Position numbers and translations under genes: made by a program. From NCBI RefSeq assembly GCF_900107455.1, contig NZ_FNQB01000003.1, positions 496,001 through 560,000 on the forward strand: DNA of 64,000 nt. The letters are read 5' to 3'. The stretch is from Asanoa ishikariensis (GTDB lineage: Bacteria; Actinomycetota; Actinomycetes; Mycobacteriales; Micromonosporaceae). Position 1 is the stretch's first letter, and every line of letters starts with the position of its first letter. Positions 1 through 8,829 of the stretch are shown in pieces. Below the pieces are notes generated by a model, which saw only the letters and a program-made list of their open reading frames with translations, did no database searches and had not been told where the DNA came from.

Positions 1-440
1 CGATCAGTACGCTGATCGCGCTCCTGACCGTGGCAGCGGGGTTGCTGGTCGCGGCGCCGGCGGCGAACGCGGCCGATCCCATCTACGGCTACCGCAACCA
101 GGGCACGAACAAGTGCCTCGACGACACCTCGGCCGGCTTCCGGACGTACTCCTGCAACGGGACGAACCCGCAACGCTGGCGGGTGACCGACCTGGGCGGC
201 GACAACGTCCGGCTCCAGAACGTCAACACCGGCCGCTGCATGGACGACTCCAACGTCCAGGGCCTGCGCACCGTCGACTGCAACGCGGGCAGCTACCAGA
301 AGTGGCACGTCGTCTACTGGGCCGACAACACACGCCGGTTCCAGAACCTGGCGACGGGCGCGTGCCTGGAGGACAGCATCCTCGGTCTGCGCACCCCGGA
401 CTGCGACAGCAGCACATGGGAAAGCTGGTTCCGCGTCTAG
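1..440 (+). CDS. Secreted ricin-type beta-trefoil lectin domain protein (5' end outside window)
   Basis: The reading frame is open to the left edge (in frame from base 3), so the true start lies outside the window. The visible N-terminus is a hydrophobic stretch ending in a typical ANA-A signal peptidase site, so the protein is exported. The mature part, about 115 residues, has three repeats ending in QRW, QKW and ESW, the QxW signature of the ricin B beta-trefoil, with paired cysteines near CLDD, CMDD and CLED. These domains bind sugars. A single trefoil with no attached catalytic domain suggests a small secreted carbohydrate-binding protein. The GTG at 30 lies inside the signal peptide and is not the start. 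Confidence 0.85.
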   Translation, partial: ISTLIALLTVAAGLLVAAPAANAADPIYGYRNQGTNKCLDDTSAGFRTYSCNGTNPQRWRVTDLGGDNVRLQNVNTGRCMDDSNVQGLRTVDCNAGSYQKWHVVYWADNTRRFQNLATGACLEDSILGLRTPDCDSSTWESWFRV

Positions 441-535
441 CAACACCCGATCCGGCCCGCCGCAACCGCCGGCGGGCCGGACTCATCCGTTACGACGCCA
501 AAGAGACACGCGGCGTTGCCGTAGCGTGTGCGGGC

Positions 536-1150
536 ATGGGTGCCAAGACCGCACTGCTGGTGTATGCCGACGGCGATGTGGCTCAGGCGCTGCGAGACCC
601 GGGCGAGCTGGATCGTGCGGCGACCCAGGCGCTAGTCGCGCGGGTGATGCCCGGGCTCGAGGTGGTCGCGGTCGAGGACGAGGAGCCCTACCCCCTGCCG
701 TTCCACCCGTTGGACCTCGGCGAGGACGCCTTGGCGGCATTGTGTGGGTTCGTCATCGAGGACTTGCCGCCTGAAGGGATGCCCGAGTTGGACCAGGTGC
801 CGTTGGCCGGGTTCCGGTTGGGCGCACCGAAGCTGACCCTGAAGCGATCACACGGCCGCCTGATCGCCCAGCCGTCCCCCTTCGACGTGGAGTCGCAGGT
901 CGGCCGGCTCGGCAACGGGCTTGATCACCTGATCCTCGACCTGGGTGGCGAGAACTACCTGCAAGCGGCGGCCGGGGGCCAATACGACATCCCGGCCGGC
1001 ATGTTCCAGGTCGAACGGCGCGAGGGCAGCGCAGACCTGCACTTCCGGTGCGAGGTCGATTCGCTCGAGGAAGTCGCCGAGATCTTCCGCGGCTACCTCG
1101 CGAACCAGGACGGTTGGGGCAGCCGCGAGTGGGACCAGATCTGGCTGTAG
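536..1150 (+). CDS. Conserved hypothetical protein, possibly DUF6928-like
   Basis: A 204-residue acidic soluble protein beginning MGAKTALLVYADGD. The frame is open further upstream, but the ATG at 536 follows a TAGCGT box (522-527) by 8 nt, which suggests a nearly leaderless start there. No signal peptide, membrane segment or catalytic motif is visible. The opening residues resemble the actinobacterial DUF6928 group from memory; I could not check this. The gene ends one base before the convergent gene at 1152. Function unknown. Confidence 0.6.
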   Translation: MGAKTALLVYADGDVAQALRDPGELDRAATQALVARVMPGLEVVAVEDEEPYPLPFHPLDLGEDALAALCGFVIEDLPPEGMPELDQVPLAGFRLGAPKLTLKRSHGRLIAQPSPFDVESQVGRLGNGLDHLILDLGGENYLQAAAGGQYDIPAGMFQVERREGSADLHFRCEVDSLEEVAEIFRGYLANQDGWGSREWDQIWL

Positions 1151-1151
1151 T

Positions 1152-1928
1152 TCAGCGCAGGAGGTCGTCCTCCCTGGTACGTAGCGACTGGGATGGGTCG
1201 CTGGCTTCGACGGCGCGTAGCTGGGCGGCAACGGCCTGTTGTTCGTCGGACAAGCCATCCGGCTGGTCCAGCCACCACCCGGGTCCCCAGCGCATGACCT
1301 TGCCGTAGAGCGTCAAGACCAGCCCGGCCTCGAAGTCTGGCGCGGGGCGGCGGACCGCTCGCACCAACGGATCCTCGGTCCATCGCCACTCGTAGCGGCC
1401 CGCACCCGGTACGTACTCTCCGGTTCCGTGGTCTTCAAAGCAGTCGAAGAAGAGCCAACCAGGGCCGTCGGCGCGGGCATAGCAGAGCACACGCTTCTCG
1501 ATGACGAGGCTCGGCGACCCGTAGCAGGCTTCGACCTCACTGCGACGAACGTCCTTGCCGTCGAATCGCCGCAGGAGGTCCGCGTTGAGCTGGTCCCACT
1601 CGTCCGCGTCGAGCAGCCGCGCCACCTGGAGGTAGCCCAGGCGGTGGAACTGTTCCGCGAAGACCGAGGCGACCTCGGCCACACAGGAACGGTCCTTGCC
1701 GAACATGGCAATGAAGGGACCAGCAACGCCCAGCTTCCCGTACGACCTGAGCACCAACTCGACGGCGTCCTGATCGGCCTCACGTTCGTCGAGGAAACAC
1801 AGGTCCGCGAGGAGCCCCCTGGCCATCGCGTCGAACGCCTGCCCTCTGCTCGCCCACATCCCGGGCCTCGTCACCATCGCTGGCAACCGGTCGAGCCAGC
1901 GTCGCCGAATGTCTGCCGCTGAACGCAC
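1152..1928 (-). CDS. Hypothetical protein, function unknown
   Basis: A 258-residue protein read from a GTG at 1928. It is rich in Trp, Asp and Arg, with no signal peptide, membrane helix or motif I recognise. A patch around residues 160-200 (WLFFDCFED, then EYVPGAGRYEWRWTEDP) is the most distinctive part. It is convergent with the preceding gene with a one-base gap, so the two probably share terminator space. It does not look related to the biosynthetic cluster on the right. Confidence 0.55.
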   Translation of the reverse strand: MRSAADIRRRWLDRLPAMVTRPGMWASRGQAFDAMARGLLADLCFLDEREADQDAVELVLRSYGKLGVAGPFIAMFGKDRSCVAEVASVFAEQFHRLGYLQVARLLDADEWDQLNADLLRRFDGKDVRRSEVEACYGSPSLVIEKRVLCYARADGPGWLFFDCFEDHGTGEYVPGAGRYEWRWTEDPLVRAVRRPAPDFEAGLVLTLYGKVMRWGPGWWLDQPDGLSDEQQAVAAQLRAVEASDPSQSLRTREDDLLR

Positions 1929-2084
1929 CGGCTCACGCTACCCATCCCACGCCCTGATGGGTCGACCCGACCCGTGTGCCGCCGCCAGGCGGCGCGACGG
2001 CGCACGGCCCCTTAGGTCAGCGGCGCTTTCCGGTCGGGCACGTGGATGTTGCCGGTCTGGTCGACGGTGATCGAGCTTTCGTCC

Positions 2085-2152
2085 ACGACGGTACGTAGTA
2101 GACACTGACGCGTACGCCGCGTAACGTTTGTCAACGACGGCGCGTAGTAGAC
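2085..2152 (+). repeat. Two 19-bp direct repeats upstream of qcrB
   Basis: Positions 2085-2103 and 2134-2152 match at 17 of 19 bases (core GTAGTAGAC) with starts 49 bp apart, just before the qcrB ribosome site. Placement and spacing of roughly five helical turns suggest a regulator binding pair, but no regulator is identified. Confidence 0.4.
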
Positions 2153-2172
2153 GTGGGCGGACGGAGTCAGCG

Positions 2173-3768
2173 ATGCGGCCTCGGGCGAAGTCTCTAGCGT
2201 CCCTGCCCGGCAAGGCGGGCCGGGAGGTCGAGGATCGCCTTGGTGTCGCGACGCCCCTGCGCGGGATTCTCAACAAGGTCTTCCCGGACCATTGGTCGTT
2301 CCTGCTGGGCGAGATCGCGTTGTTCTCGTTCATCGTCCTGCTGCTGACCGGCACGTTCCTGACGCTGTTCTTCGACCCTTCGATGCGGGAGGTCGTGTAC
2401 GACGGCAGCTATACGCCGCTGCGTGGCGTGCACATGTCCGCCGCGTACGCCTCCTCTCTGGACCTCTCGTTCGACGTGCGTGGCGGCCTCGTCATGCGGC
2501 AGCTTCACCACTGGTCGGCGCTGCTGTTCATGGCGGCGATCGTCGTGCACATGCTGCGGGTCTTCTTCACCGGCGCGTTCCGCAAGCCACGCGAGCTCAA
2601 CTGGATCATCGGCTCGCTGCTGTTCTGGATCGGTTTCCTCGCCGGCTTCACGGGCTACTCGCTCCCGGACGACGCGCTGTCCGGCACCGGCCTGCGCATC
2701 GCTTCGGGCATCCTGCTGTCGATTCCGGTGATCGGCACCTGGGTGACGTCGTCGCTGTTCGGTGGTGAGTTCCCCGGTGACCTCATCATCGGCCGCTTCT
2801 TCATCCTGCACGTGCTGCTGATCCCCGCCCTGCTGCTGGCGTTGATCGCGGTCCACGTCGGTCTGGTGTTCAAGCAGAAGCACACCCAATGGCCGGGACC
2901 GGGACGCACGAACTCCAATGTGGTCGGCGAGCGGATGTTCCCCCGGTACGCGATCAAACAAGCCGGCTTCTTTCTCATGGTCGCCGGCGTGATCGCGTTG
3001 CTCGCCGGGCTGCTTCAGATCAACCCCATCTGGCTTTTCGGCCCGTACGAGTCAGCGGTCGTCTCGGCGGCGACGCAGCCGGACTGGTACGTGATGCTGC
3101 TCGACGGGGCGATCCGGCTGATGCCGGCGTGGGAGATCACGATCCCGATCGGCGACGGCTACGTCATACCGCCCATGTTCTGGCCCGCCGTCGTCCTGCC
3201 CGGCCTGCTCACGACGTTGCCGATGGCCTACCCGTTCCTGGAGGCCCGACTGAACCGGGACAACCGGCTGCACAACCTGCTCCAGCGCCCGCGCGACGTC
3301 CCCGCCCGGACGGCGCTCGGCGCCATGGCCATCGCGTTCTTCCTGGTGCTGACCCTCTCCGGCGGCAACGACGTGATCGCCGACAAGTTCCACATCAGCC
3401 TCAACGCCCTCACCTGGGCCGGCCGGATCGGCATGCTGATCGTCCCGCCGATCGCCTACTACGTGACCTACCGGCTCTGCCTCGGCCTGCAACAGCACGA
3501 CCGCGAGGTGCTGGCCCACGGCGTCGAGACCGGCATCATCCGGCGCCTCCCGGACGGCAGGTTCGTCGAGGTACACCAGCCGCTGGCCAGCGATCTCGAG
3601 TACGCCGGCTGGGTCGTACCGAAGAAGATGAACCGCCTCGGCGCCCTCGGACCGGCCGTCAAGGGCTTCTTCCTGCCTCTCGAGCGGCCGGCCGAGGCCC
3701 CGGTCTCCCCCGGCCACCCACCGGTCGACGCGCCCGAGAAGCGGAAAGTAGTCTCCGGCCGTCCCTAA
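2173..3768 (+). CDS. qcrB: Cytochrome bc1 complex cytochrome b subunit (orphan copy)
   Basis: A 531-residue membrane protein that matches the actinobacterial menaquinol:cytochrome c oxidoreductase b subunit. The N-terminal bundle has paired haem-ligand histidines in helices with [11 protein letters not shown] and [13 protein letters not shown], followed by the RKPRELNW loop, the [16 protein letters not shown] Qo-site region and the PDWY segment (the actinobacterial form of PEWY). A C-terminal extension is typical of Actinobacteria. Start ATG 2173 has GGAG six bases upstream; the TTG further upstream is less likely. It stands alone: no qcrA, qcrC or ctaE beside it. Orphan qcrB copies occur in actinomycetes; whether this one replaces the housekeeping copy or acts as an insensitive target cannot be told here. 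Confidence 0.92.
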   Translation: MRPRAKSLASLPGKAGREVEDRLGVATPLRGILNKVFPDHWSFLLGEIALFSFIVLLLTGTFLTLFFDPSMREVVYDGSYTPLRGVHMSAAYASSLDLSFDVRGGLVMRQLHHWSALLFMAAIVVHMLRVFFTGAFRKPRELNWIIGSLLFWIGFLAGFTGYSLPDDALSGTGLRIASGILLSIPVIGTWVTSSLFGGEFPGDLIIGRFFILHVLLIPALLLALIAVHVGLVFKQKHTQWPGPGRTNSNVVGERMFPRYAIKQAGFFLMVAGVIALLAGLLQINPIWLFGPYESAVVSAATQPDWYVMLLDGAIRLMPAWEITIPIGDGYVIPPMFWPAVVLPGLLTTLPMAYPFLEARLNRDNRLHNLLQRPRDVPARTALGAMAIAFFLVLTLSGGNDVIADKFHISLNALTWAGRIGMLIVPPIAYYVTYRLCLGLQQHDREVLAHGVETGIIRRLPDGRFVEVHQPLASDLEYAGWVVPKKMNRLGALGPAVKGFFLPLERPAEAPVSPGHPPVDAPEKRKVVSGRP

Positions 3769-3772
3769 GGCG

Positions 3773-5131
3773 TTACTTCAGCGTGGCCGGGAGCTCGTGG
3801 TTCGCCAGGAAGAGTCGGTTGGGGTCGACGGCGTCGCGGATGTGGCACAGCCGGGTGAAGTCGTCCGGGTCGAAGCCGCGGCTCGCGTCGCCGCCGACCT
3901 CGTCGAAGTTGAGATACATCCGGCCGCGCGACCACTGCGACACGGCGTCGACCGTGCGCTCGGCGTCGGCGATCGTCTGTTTCGCGAGGTCGCCGATCAG
4001 GATGCCGGCCGCCAGCATGAGGAACTGGCCGTCGAACCGGGCGGCGGCACCGGCGTCGGGTTCGACCCGACCGAGCGCACCGCCGAGCTGGCGGATGTCG
4101 ACCACGTTCAGGATGGTGTCGGAGGCAGGTCCGGCCGCCTCGATCAACCGGTCGATGGCCTCGGGCGGCAGTGCGTCGAGCAGCGCGGAGCGGCCGCCGC
4201 CCGGGACAGGCTGCTCGGGATCCAGGTGCAGACGCGCGAGAGCCGCCACGGGAACCCGGGCGAAGGTGTCGATAGCGGGGTCGAGCGCGCGCAGCGGAGC
4301 CAGGATCTCCTGCGCCTCCGCGTCGTCGCCGAGCACGGCGCCGTCGACGACGACCAGGTGACGGCCGCGGAACACCTCGGGCACCTCGGGGATCGGCGGA
4401 AACCGCAACAGCCGAAAACAGGTGCTCGCGGCGTCGGGCGCGGTGACCGACCAGGGCGCCCAGGCGCTCAGCACCCGGTGGGCCTCCGCGAGGTCCCAGA
4501 CCATCATCCCGGCGTACGCGGTCTCGATGGGAAAGAGCCTGAACTCGATAGCGGTGACGACGCCGAAGTTGGCACCGTTGCCACCGCGCAGCGCCCAGAA
4601 CAGGTCGGGGCGGTGGTCGGCGTCGGCACGGACGATCATGCCGTCCGCGGTGACCAGTTCGACAGCGGTCACGGTGTTGGCGGCAAGGCCGTGCGCGCGG
4701 GCGTACCAACTCAGGCCGCCGCCGAGCAGGTAGCCCACGACTCCGGTGTCCGGGCTCGAGCCGTGCAGCGTGGCCAGGCCGTGTTCGGCGGCCTTCTCGA
4801 CGACCGGCAGCCAGACGTCGCCGGCGTGCACGCGGGCGGTGCGGCGGTGGATCTCGATGCCCTTGAGCTCGGACATCCGCATCAGCACGGTGCGCGACAG
4901 GTCGACACCTTCCAGCGGGTGCGCGTTGTGCCCGGTGCCGAGCGGCGCGACCCGCAGGCCCGCCCGCGCGGCGTAACGGACCACGGCGGCCACCTCCTCG
5001 ACGGTACGTGGAAAGGCCACGGCGGCAGGCCGCAGGTCGACGGCGAGCGCCCAGGTCGTCCGCGCCTGGTCATACCCCTCGTCGCCCGGCAGGTAGACGC
5101 CGCCGCTGGCCAGTCCCTTTTCGATACTCAC
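3773..5131 (-). CDS. FAD-linked oxidase, BBE type
   Basis: A 452-residue PCMH-fold flavoprotein. The FAD-binding half has the AVAFPRTVEEVAAVVRYA opening, a GTGHNAHPL loop whose His can take the covalent 8-alpha-histidyl bond, and the glycine-rich GVVGYLLGGGLSWYAR region. That region lacks the Cys of bicovalent berberine-bridge enzymes, so FAD is probably held through one bond. The C-terminus (YLNFDEVGG and then DPNRLFLANHELP) is the BBE domain. The start is a GTG after GGGGGAAA. Such enzymes oxidise alcohols, amines or sugars; the substrate is unknown. It is convergent with qcrB (4-nt gap) and divergent from the next gene, so it is not clearly part of the peptide cluster. Confidence 0.85.
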   Translation of the reverse strand: MSIEKGLASGGVYLPGDEGYDQARTTWALAVDLRPAAVAFPRTVEEVAAVVRYAARAGLRVAPLGTGHNAHPLEGVDLSRTVLMRMSELKGIEIHRRTARVHAGDVWLPVVEKAAEHGLATLHGSSPDTGVVGYLLGGGLSWYARAHGLAANTVTAVELVTADGMIVRADADHRPDLFWALRGGNGANFGVVTAIEFRLFPIETAYAGMMVWDLAEAHRVLSAWAPWSVTAPDAASTCFRLLRFPPIPEVPEVFRGRHLVVVDGAVLGDDAEAQEILAPLRALDPAIDTFARVPVAALARLHLDPEQPVPGGGRSALLDALPPEAIDRLIEAAGPASDTILNVVDIRQLGGALGRVEPDAGAAARFDGQFLMLAAGILIGDLAKQTIADAERTVDAVSQWSRGRMYLNFDEVGGDASRGFDPDDFTRLCHIRDAVDPNRLFLANHELPATLK

Positions 5132-5164
5132 GTCTGTTTCCCCCGTTTTGCTGACGTCGTTCTC

Positions 5165-5209
5165 AGTCTGAGACTAACCACGGAGCAGCCCCTGTCACGC
5201 CGTCGTGAC
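5165..5209. promoter_or_regulatory. Two dyads between FAD oxidase and Gfo/Idh genes
   Basis: The divergent intergenic space 5132-5282 has two perfect palindromes: AGTCT-G-AGACT (5165-5175), overlapping a possible TAGTCT -10 box for the minus-strand oxidase, and GTCACG-CCGT-CGTGAC (5194-5209). A TAACCT box (5248-5253) could serve the plus-strand gene. Candidate operators only. Confidence 0.4.
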
Positions 5210-5282
5210 GCGGATCTCGTGGTTGCCCTCATCGGCGGAGTTGCTTCTAACCTGAAGCTCCCCGCTGTAAGGAGAGCTCCCC

Positions 5283-6284
5283 ATGCGATTCGGACTGGTC
5301 GGCTACGGGTTCGGCGGCCGTTATTTCCACGCGCCACTGCTGGCGTCGGCCCCGGACATCGACTTTGCCGGCGTGGTGACCCGGTCACCGGAGCGCCGGG
5401 CCGAGCTAGGGAAGGACCAGCCCGGCGCCGCCGCGTACGACTCGCTGCGGGCGCTGGCCGCCGACGGTGTCCAGGCCGTCGCGATCTCCACCCCGGCCGA
5501 CACGCACATTCCGCTCGCGCTCGAGGCGATCGCGCTCGGGATGGCGGTCGTGGTGGACAAGCCGTTCGCCCTCGACGCGGCCGAGGCCCGCACCGCGGTC
5601 GACGCCGCCGAGCAGGCCGGGGTCCCGCTCAGCGTCTACCAGAACCGGCGCTGGGACTCCGACCTGCTGACCGTGCGGCACCTGATCGGCACCGGGGCGC
5701 TGGGTGACGTCAGCCGCTTCGAGTCCCGGTTCGAGCGCTTCTCACCCGACCCCGGCCCGCCCGCGGCCGGCGGCGGCAACCTGCGCGACTTCGGCGCGCA
5801 CCTGGTGGACCAGGCCCTGCTGCTGTTCGGGCCGGCGGAACACGTGTACGCGCGGATGACCGCCAAGGACGACGACTGCTTCGTCAGCATCCAGCACACG
5901 GGCGGTGTCGAGTCGCAGCTCTGGGGAAGCTGGATCCAGGGCGCTCCCGGTCCGCGGTTCCGCGTCACGGGCGCGACCGGCACGTACATCGTCGGCGGGG
6001 TCGACGGCCAGGAGGAAGCACTCATCGCCGGACGCACACCCGCGACCGAGGGCGACCGCTGGGGCACCGAGCCAGAGGACCGCTGGGGCCACGTCTACCG
6101 CGGCGGCGCGGGCGAGCCGGTGCCGACCGAACGCGGCCGCTGGGACACCTACTACCCGGCCTTCGCCGCCGCCGTCCGGGGCGAGGGTCCGCTCCCCGTC
6201 GACCCCTGGGACGTGGTCCGCAACATCGAGGTGCTGGATGCCGCTCGCGCGAGCGCATCGACGGGTGCGACGATCATGCTTTGA
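5283..6284 (+). CDS. Gfo/Idh/MocA family oxidoreductase
   Basis: A 333-residue NAD(P)-dependent dehydrogenase. The N-terminal Rossmann fold has VGYGFGGRYF at residues 6-15, the ISTPADTH segment, and the VVDKPFALD motif, the EKP-type lysine motif of the family. The C-terminal alpha/beta domain includes the GGGNLRDFGAHLVDQALLLFG region common in this group. Start ATG 5283 has a strong AAGGAGAG site. It would oxidise or reduce a sugar or inositol-like substrate in the cytoplasm. Nothing adjacent names the substrate, and the gene appears to be transcribed alone. Confidence 0.88.
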   Translation: MRFGLVGYGFGGRYFHAPLLASAPDIDFAGVVTRSPERRAELGKDQPGAAAYDSLRALAADGVQAVAISTPADTHIPLALEAIALGMAVVVDKPFALDAAEARTAVDAAEQAGVPLSVYQNRRWDSDLLTVRHLIGTGALGDVSRFESRFERFSPDPGPPAAGGGNLRDFGAHLVDQALLLFGPAEHVYARMTAKDDDCFVSIQHTGGVESQLWGSWIQGAPGPRFRVTGATGTYIVGGVDGQEEALIAGRTPATEGDRWGTEPEDRWGHVYRGGAGEPVPTERGRWDTYYPAFAAAVRGEGPLPVDPWDVVRNIEVLDAARASASTGATIML

Positions 6285-6308
6285 GCCCACAGTCCGGGGA
6301 GGACGATC

Positions 6309-7253
6309 GTGCGAGTTGGTAGGCGACTGTCGATTGTGGTCGTGACGATCCTTGCTCTGCTGGCCCTGCCGCTGAACGCGGCTCAGGCCGCCTACTACAA
6401 CACGTACACGGACATCGCCAGTACGCCCGATACGAGCTGCTGCACCGGGGTGCAGGGGTTCGCCGCCGGGTCCACGTACCTCTACTCGATCAAGAACCAC
6501 ACCAACTACGACGACGTCTCGGTCATCTACCGGGTCCACAAGACCACCGGTGCGCGGGTGCTGATGACGAACGGCACCAACAACACGTCGACCAACCCCT
6601 GGCTCGGGCACGCGAACGACATGACGATCGTCGACATCGACGCTCAGCACCACATGTTCGTCGTGACCATGAACGCGACCGGGGCGCAGCTCGTGCGGCT
6701 CCGCTACGACGGCACCACCTACTACCACGCCGGCTCGTACCAGATCCGGCTCAACGGGGCCGTGGCGGCGCCGTCCGGGATCCATCGGGTCGCGGTCACC
6801 AGCACCGCGATCACGTTCCTGTTCAAGAGCGGCAGGACCGTCTACAACGCCAGTCTCCCGCTGCGCGCCGCCTCGGGCACCATCAACCTGACGAAGGCGT
6901 TCGACCTGCAGGTCGAGGGCGCACTCGTCAACGGGGCCACGGTGCCGGACCTCGGGACCTTCCTCAACCAGGGGTTCTTCTACGACGCGCCGAAGCGGGT
7001 CCTCTACAACCCGCTGACCAAGGACAACCGCAGCATCGTGCTCGTCTACCGGAACGTGGGGCCGACGACGACCGGCACCGCGCCCGCGGCCGCCGACCTC
7101 TCGTTCCGCATCACGTCCTCGGCGTACTCGACGCTGTTCGAGATCGAAGGCGTCGGCATCAGCGACGGCAAGCTGTACTTCAGCACGAACCGGTCCGGTG
7201 CGAACGGCGCCAACGACGGAGTGCACGTGTTCAACGGCTACGTCGCCGCTTAG
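6309..7253 (+). CDS. Secreted protein of unknown function
   Basis: A 314-residue protein from GTG 6309 with a clear signal peptide (two Arg, a long hydrophobic core, cleavage near AQA-AYY). The mature part is rich in Thr, Asn and Tyr and in beta-prone repeats such as GTTYYHAGSYQIRL and GRTVYNASLPL, suggesting a beta-propeller or stacked beta structure. One CC pair lies near the mature N-terminus. No catalytic motif is evident. The ending (FEIEGVGISDGKLYFSTN) faintly recalls helveticin J-type proteins, but too weakly for a call. Its stop overlaps the convergent PPTase gene by 4 nt. Confidence 0.65.
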   Translation: MRVGRRLSIVVVTILALLALPLNAAQAAYYNTYTDIASTPDTSCCTGVQGFAAGSTYLYSIKNHTNYDDVSVIYRVHKTTGARVLMTNGTNNTSTNPWLGHANDMTIVDIDAQHHMFVVTMNATGAQLVRLRYDGTTYYHAGSYQIRLNGAVAAPSGIHRVAVTSTAITFLFKSGRTVYNASLPLRAASGTINLTKAFDLQVEGALVNGATVPDLGTFLNQGFFYDAPKRVLYNPLTKDNRSIVLVYRNVGPTTTGTAPAAADLSFRITSSAYSTLFEIEGVGISDGKLYFSTNRSGANGANDGVHVFNGYVAA

Positions 7254-7912
7254 CCCACCGCACCGCGGGCGATCGCGGTCACCAGGAGACCGTCGCGGAC
7301 GGCGAAGCGGCCATGCAGCTCGCCGTCCGCGCCGGCGACCACCTCGGCGCCCGGGGCCAGTAGCCGGGCCACGAACGACCTCGTCGGCGGGTCGAACCGC
7401 ACGTAGGCGCCGTCGAAGTCGAGAAACGTGCCCGCCAGCGGCGCCCAGCACTTGTAGACGGACTCCTTGGCGCTGAACAGCAGCCGCTCCCACGGGATGC
7501 CGGGCCAGCCGCCGGCGAGCTCGGCGAGCTCCGCCCGCTCCTGCTCCAGCGAGATCAGGTCCAGCACGCCGGCCGGCAGCGGCTCCGCGGGCTCGGCGTC
7601 GATCCCGACGACGGCCAGGTCGGCGGCGCGGGCCACGGCGGCCGCCCGGTAGCCGGCACAGTGGGTGATGCTGCCGACCACTCCGGAAGGCCACAGCGGA
7701 CCTCCCCGGGCGTCCTTGGCGATCGCGGCCGGCGGGAAGCCCAGCCGGGCCAGGGCGGTGCGGGCGCAGTGGCGGCCGGTCGTGAACTCGCGCCGGCGGG
7801 CCTCGACCGCGCGGGCCACCAGCGCCCGCTCCTGGGCGTACAGCTCGATCCCGGGTGGATCGTCGTGGACCTCGACCACGCGCACGGCCGGCGGCAGCAG
7901 CTCACCGAGCAT
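7250..7912 (-). CDS. 4'-phosphopantetheinyl transferase, EntD/Sfp-like
   Basis: A 220-residue PPTase. It transfers the phosphopantetheine arm of CoA to the Ser of carrier domains. The metal-binding GIDAEP motif (GxDxE type) and the later FSAKESVYKCW motif (the [WF]-x-x-KE-[AS]-x-x-K signature) are both present, with an N-terminal RREFTTGRHCAR segment also typical of the EntD side of the family. The ATG at 7912 overlaps the end of the phosphoesterase gene by 11 nt, so translation is probably coupled; the longer open frame upstream is only a shadow of that gene. It lies about 2 kb left of the peptide cluster and can plausibly serve its carrier proteins, though this gene pair is also common elsewhere in actinomycetes. 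Confidence 0.92.
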   Translation of the reverse strand: MLGELLPPAVRVVEVHDDPPGIELYAQERALVARAVEARRREFTTGRHCARTALARLGFPPAAIAKDARGGPLWPSGVVGSITHCAGYRAAAVARAADLAVVGIDAEPAEPLPAGVLDLISLEQERAELAELAGGWPGIPWERLLFSAKESVYKCWAPLAGTFLDFDGAYVRFDPPTRSFVARLLAPGAEVVAGADGELHGRFAVRDGLLVTAIARGAVG

Positions 7913-8765
7913 GGGCGACCGTCGGCAGGGGCAGCACACGGCACGGGCGCGGGGCCTCGCCGCCGAAGCGCTCGGACCACTCGCGGGGGTAGCCGACCGA
8001 GACCTCCATGAACGGGAGGCCGTCGTGCCAGGTCGTGCGGCGGATGTGCAGGTGCCCGTAGACGACGGCGGCGACGTTGAACCGGCGATGCCAGTCGGCG
8101 GTGCGCTCCGTGCCGCACCACAGCGCGAACTCCGGGTAGCGCAGGACCATGGTCGGCTCGCGGACCAGACAATGGTGGTTGACCAGCACCAGCGGCAGCC
8201 GGGGATCCACGGCGGAGAGCCGCCGCTCCGTCTCGGCGACGCGTGCCGCGCACCATTCGTCCAGGCTGGCGTACGGGTCGGGGTGGAGCAGCAGCTCGTC
8301 GGTGCACACGACACCGACCTCGTACGCGCGGGCCAGCGCGTCCTGCTTGGTGGCCGACCCGACCGGCAGGAAGCTGTAGTCGTAGAGCAGGAACAGCGGC
8401 GCTACCACGACCGGGCCGCCCGGACCCGACCACACGGGGTACGGATCCTCGGGCGTCACCACACCCAACGAGCGGCACATCGCGACGAGGTGCTGGTAGC
8501 GGTGCACGCCGCGGAGCGTCACCGGATCACGGGGCACGGTCCACAGCTCGTGGTTGCCGGGCGTCCAGATGACCTTCGCGAACCGCCCGGCCAGGAGCTC
8601 GAGCGCCCATTCGATGTCGGCCATCCGCTCGGCCACGTCGCCGGCGACGATCAGCCAGTCGTCCGGCGAGTCGGGCCGCAGCCGCTCCAGCAGCCGGCGG
8701 TTGGCCGGGTGACCCACGTGCAGGTCACTGGTCGCGAGCAGCGCACCTGTGCCGCTCGCGTTCAT
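7902..8765 (-). CDS. Calcineurin-like metallophosphoesterase
   Basis: A 287-residue cytoplasmic phosphoesterase with the complete metal-site set in order: SDLHVGH (residues 13-19), VAGDVAE, TPGNHELW, VNHHCLV and VYGHLHIRR. These place a di-metal centre that hydrolyses phosphomonoesters or diesters. It is the first gene of a two-gene unit with the PPTase, overlapping it by 11 nt. Phosphoesterases of this group are often next to PPTases in actinomycetes; one possible role is processing of phosphopantetheine or CoA metabolites, but that is inference. Confidence 0.88.
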   Translation of the reverse strand: MNASGTGALLATSDLHVGHPANRRLLERLRPDSPDDWLIVAGDVAERMADIEWALELLAGRFAKVIWTPGNHELWTVPRDPVTLRGVHRYQHLVAMCRSLGVVTPEDPYPVWSGPGGPVVVAPLFLLYDYSFLPVGSATKQDALARAYEVGVVCTDELLLHPDPYASLDEWCAARVAETERRLSAVDPRLPLVLVNHHCLVREPTMVLRYPEFALWCGTERTADWHRRFNVAAVVYGHLHIRRTTWHDGLPFMEVSVGYPREWSERFGGEAPRPCRVLPLPTVAHAR

Positions 8766-8829
8766 ACGAGGGACGCTACTGACCGGTCCGGCCGGGGAGG
8801 TGTCCCCGGAAGCGGGGATGTGGTCGCCG

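Noticed and set aside
113-535. Upstream extension of the hypothetical gene at 536
   Set aside because: It overlaps the lectin gene in another frame and is Arg/Pro-rich shadow sequence; the ATG at 536 fits a promoter box.
2085-2152. CRISPR array
   Set aside because: Only two imperfect 19-bp repeats and no cas genes; placement fits a regulator site instead.
5193-5210. Cluster operator before the Gfo/Idh gene
   Set aside because: TGTC and GACG occur but with 10 rather than 12 bases between them and no -10 box at 25-27 bp; treated as an unrelated palindrome.
7913-8314. Long N-terminal extension of the PPTase frame
   Set aside because: It is the phosphoesterase gene read in another frame; the PPTase fold starts at the ATG at 7912.
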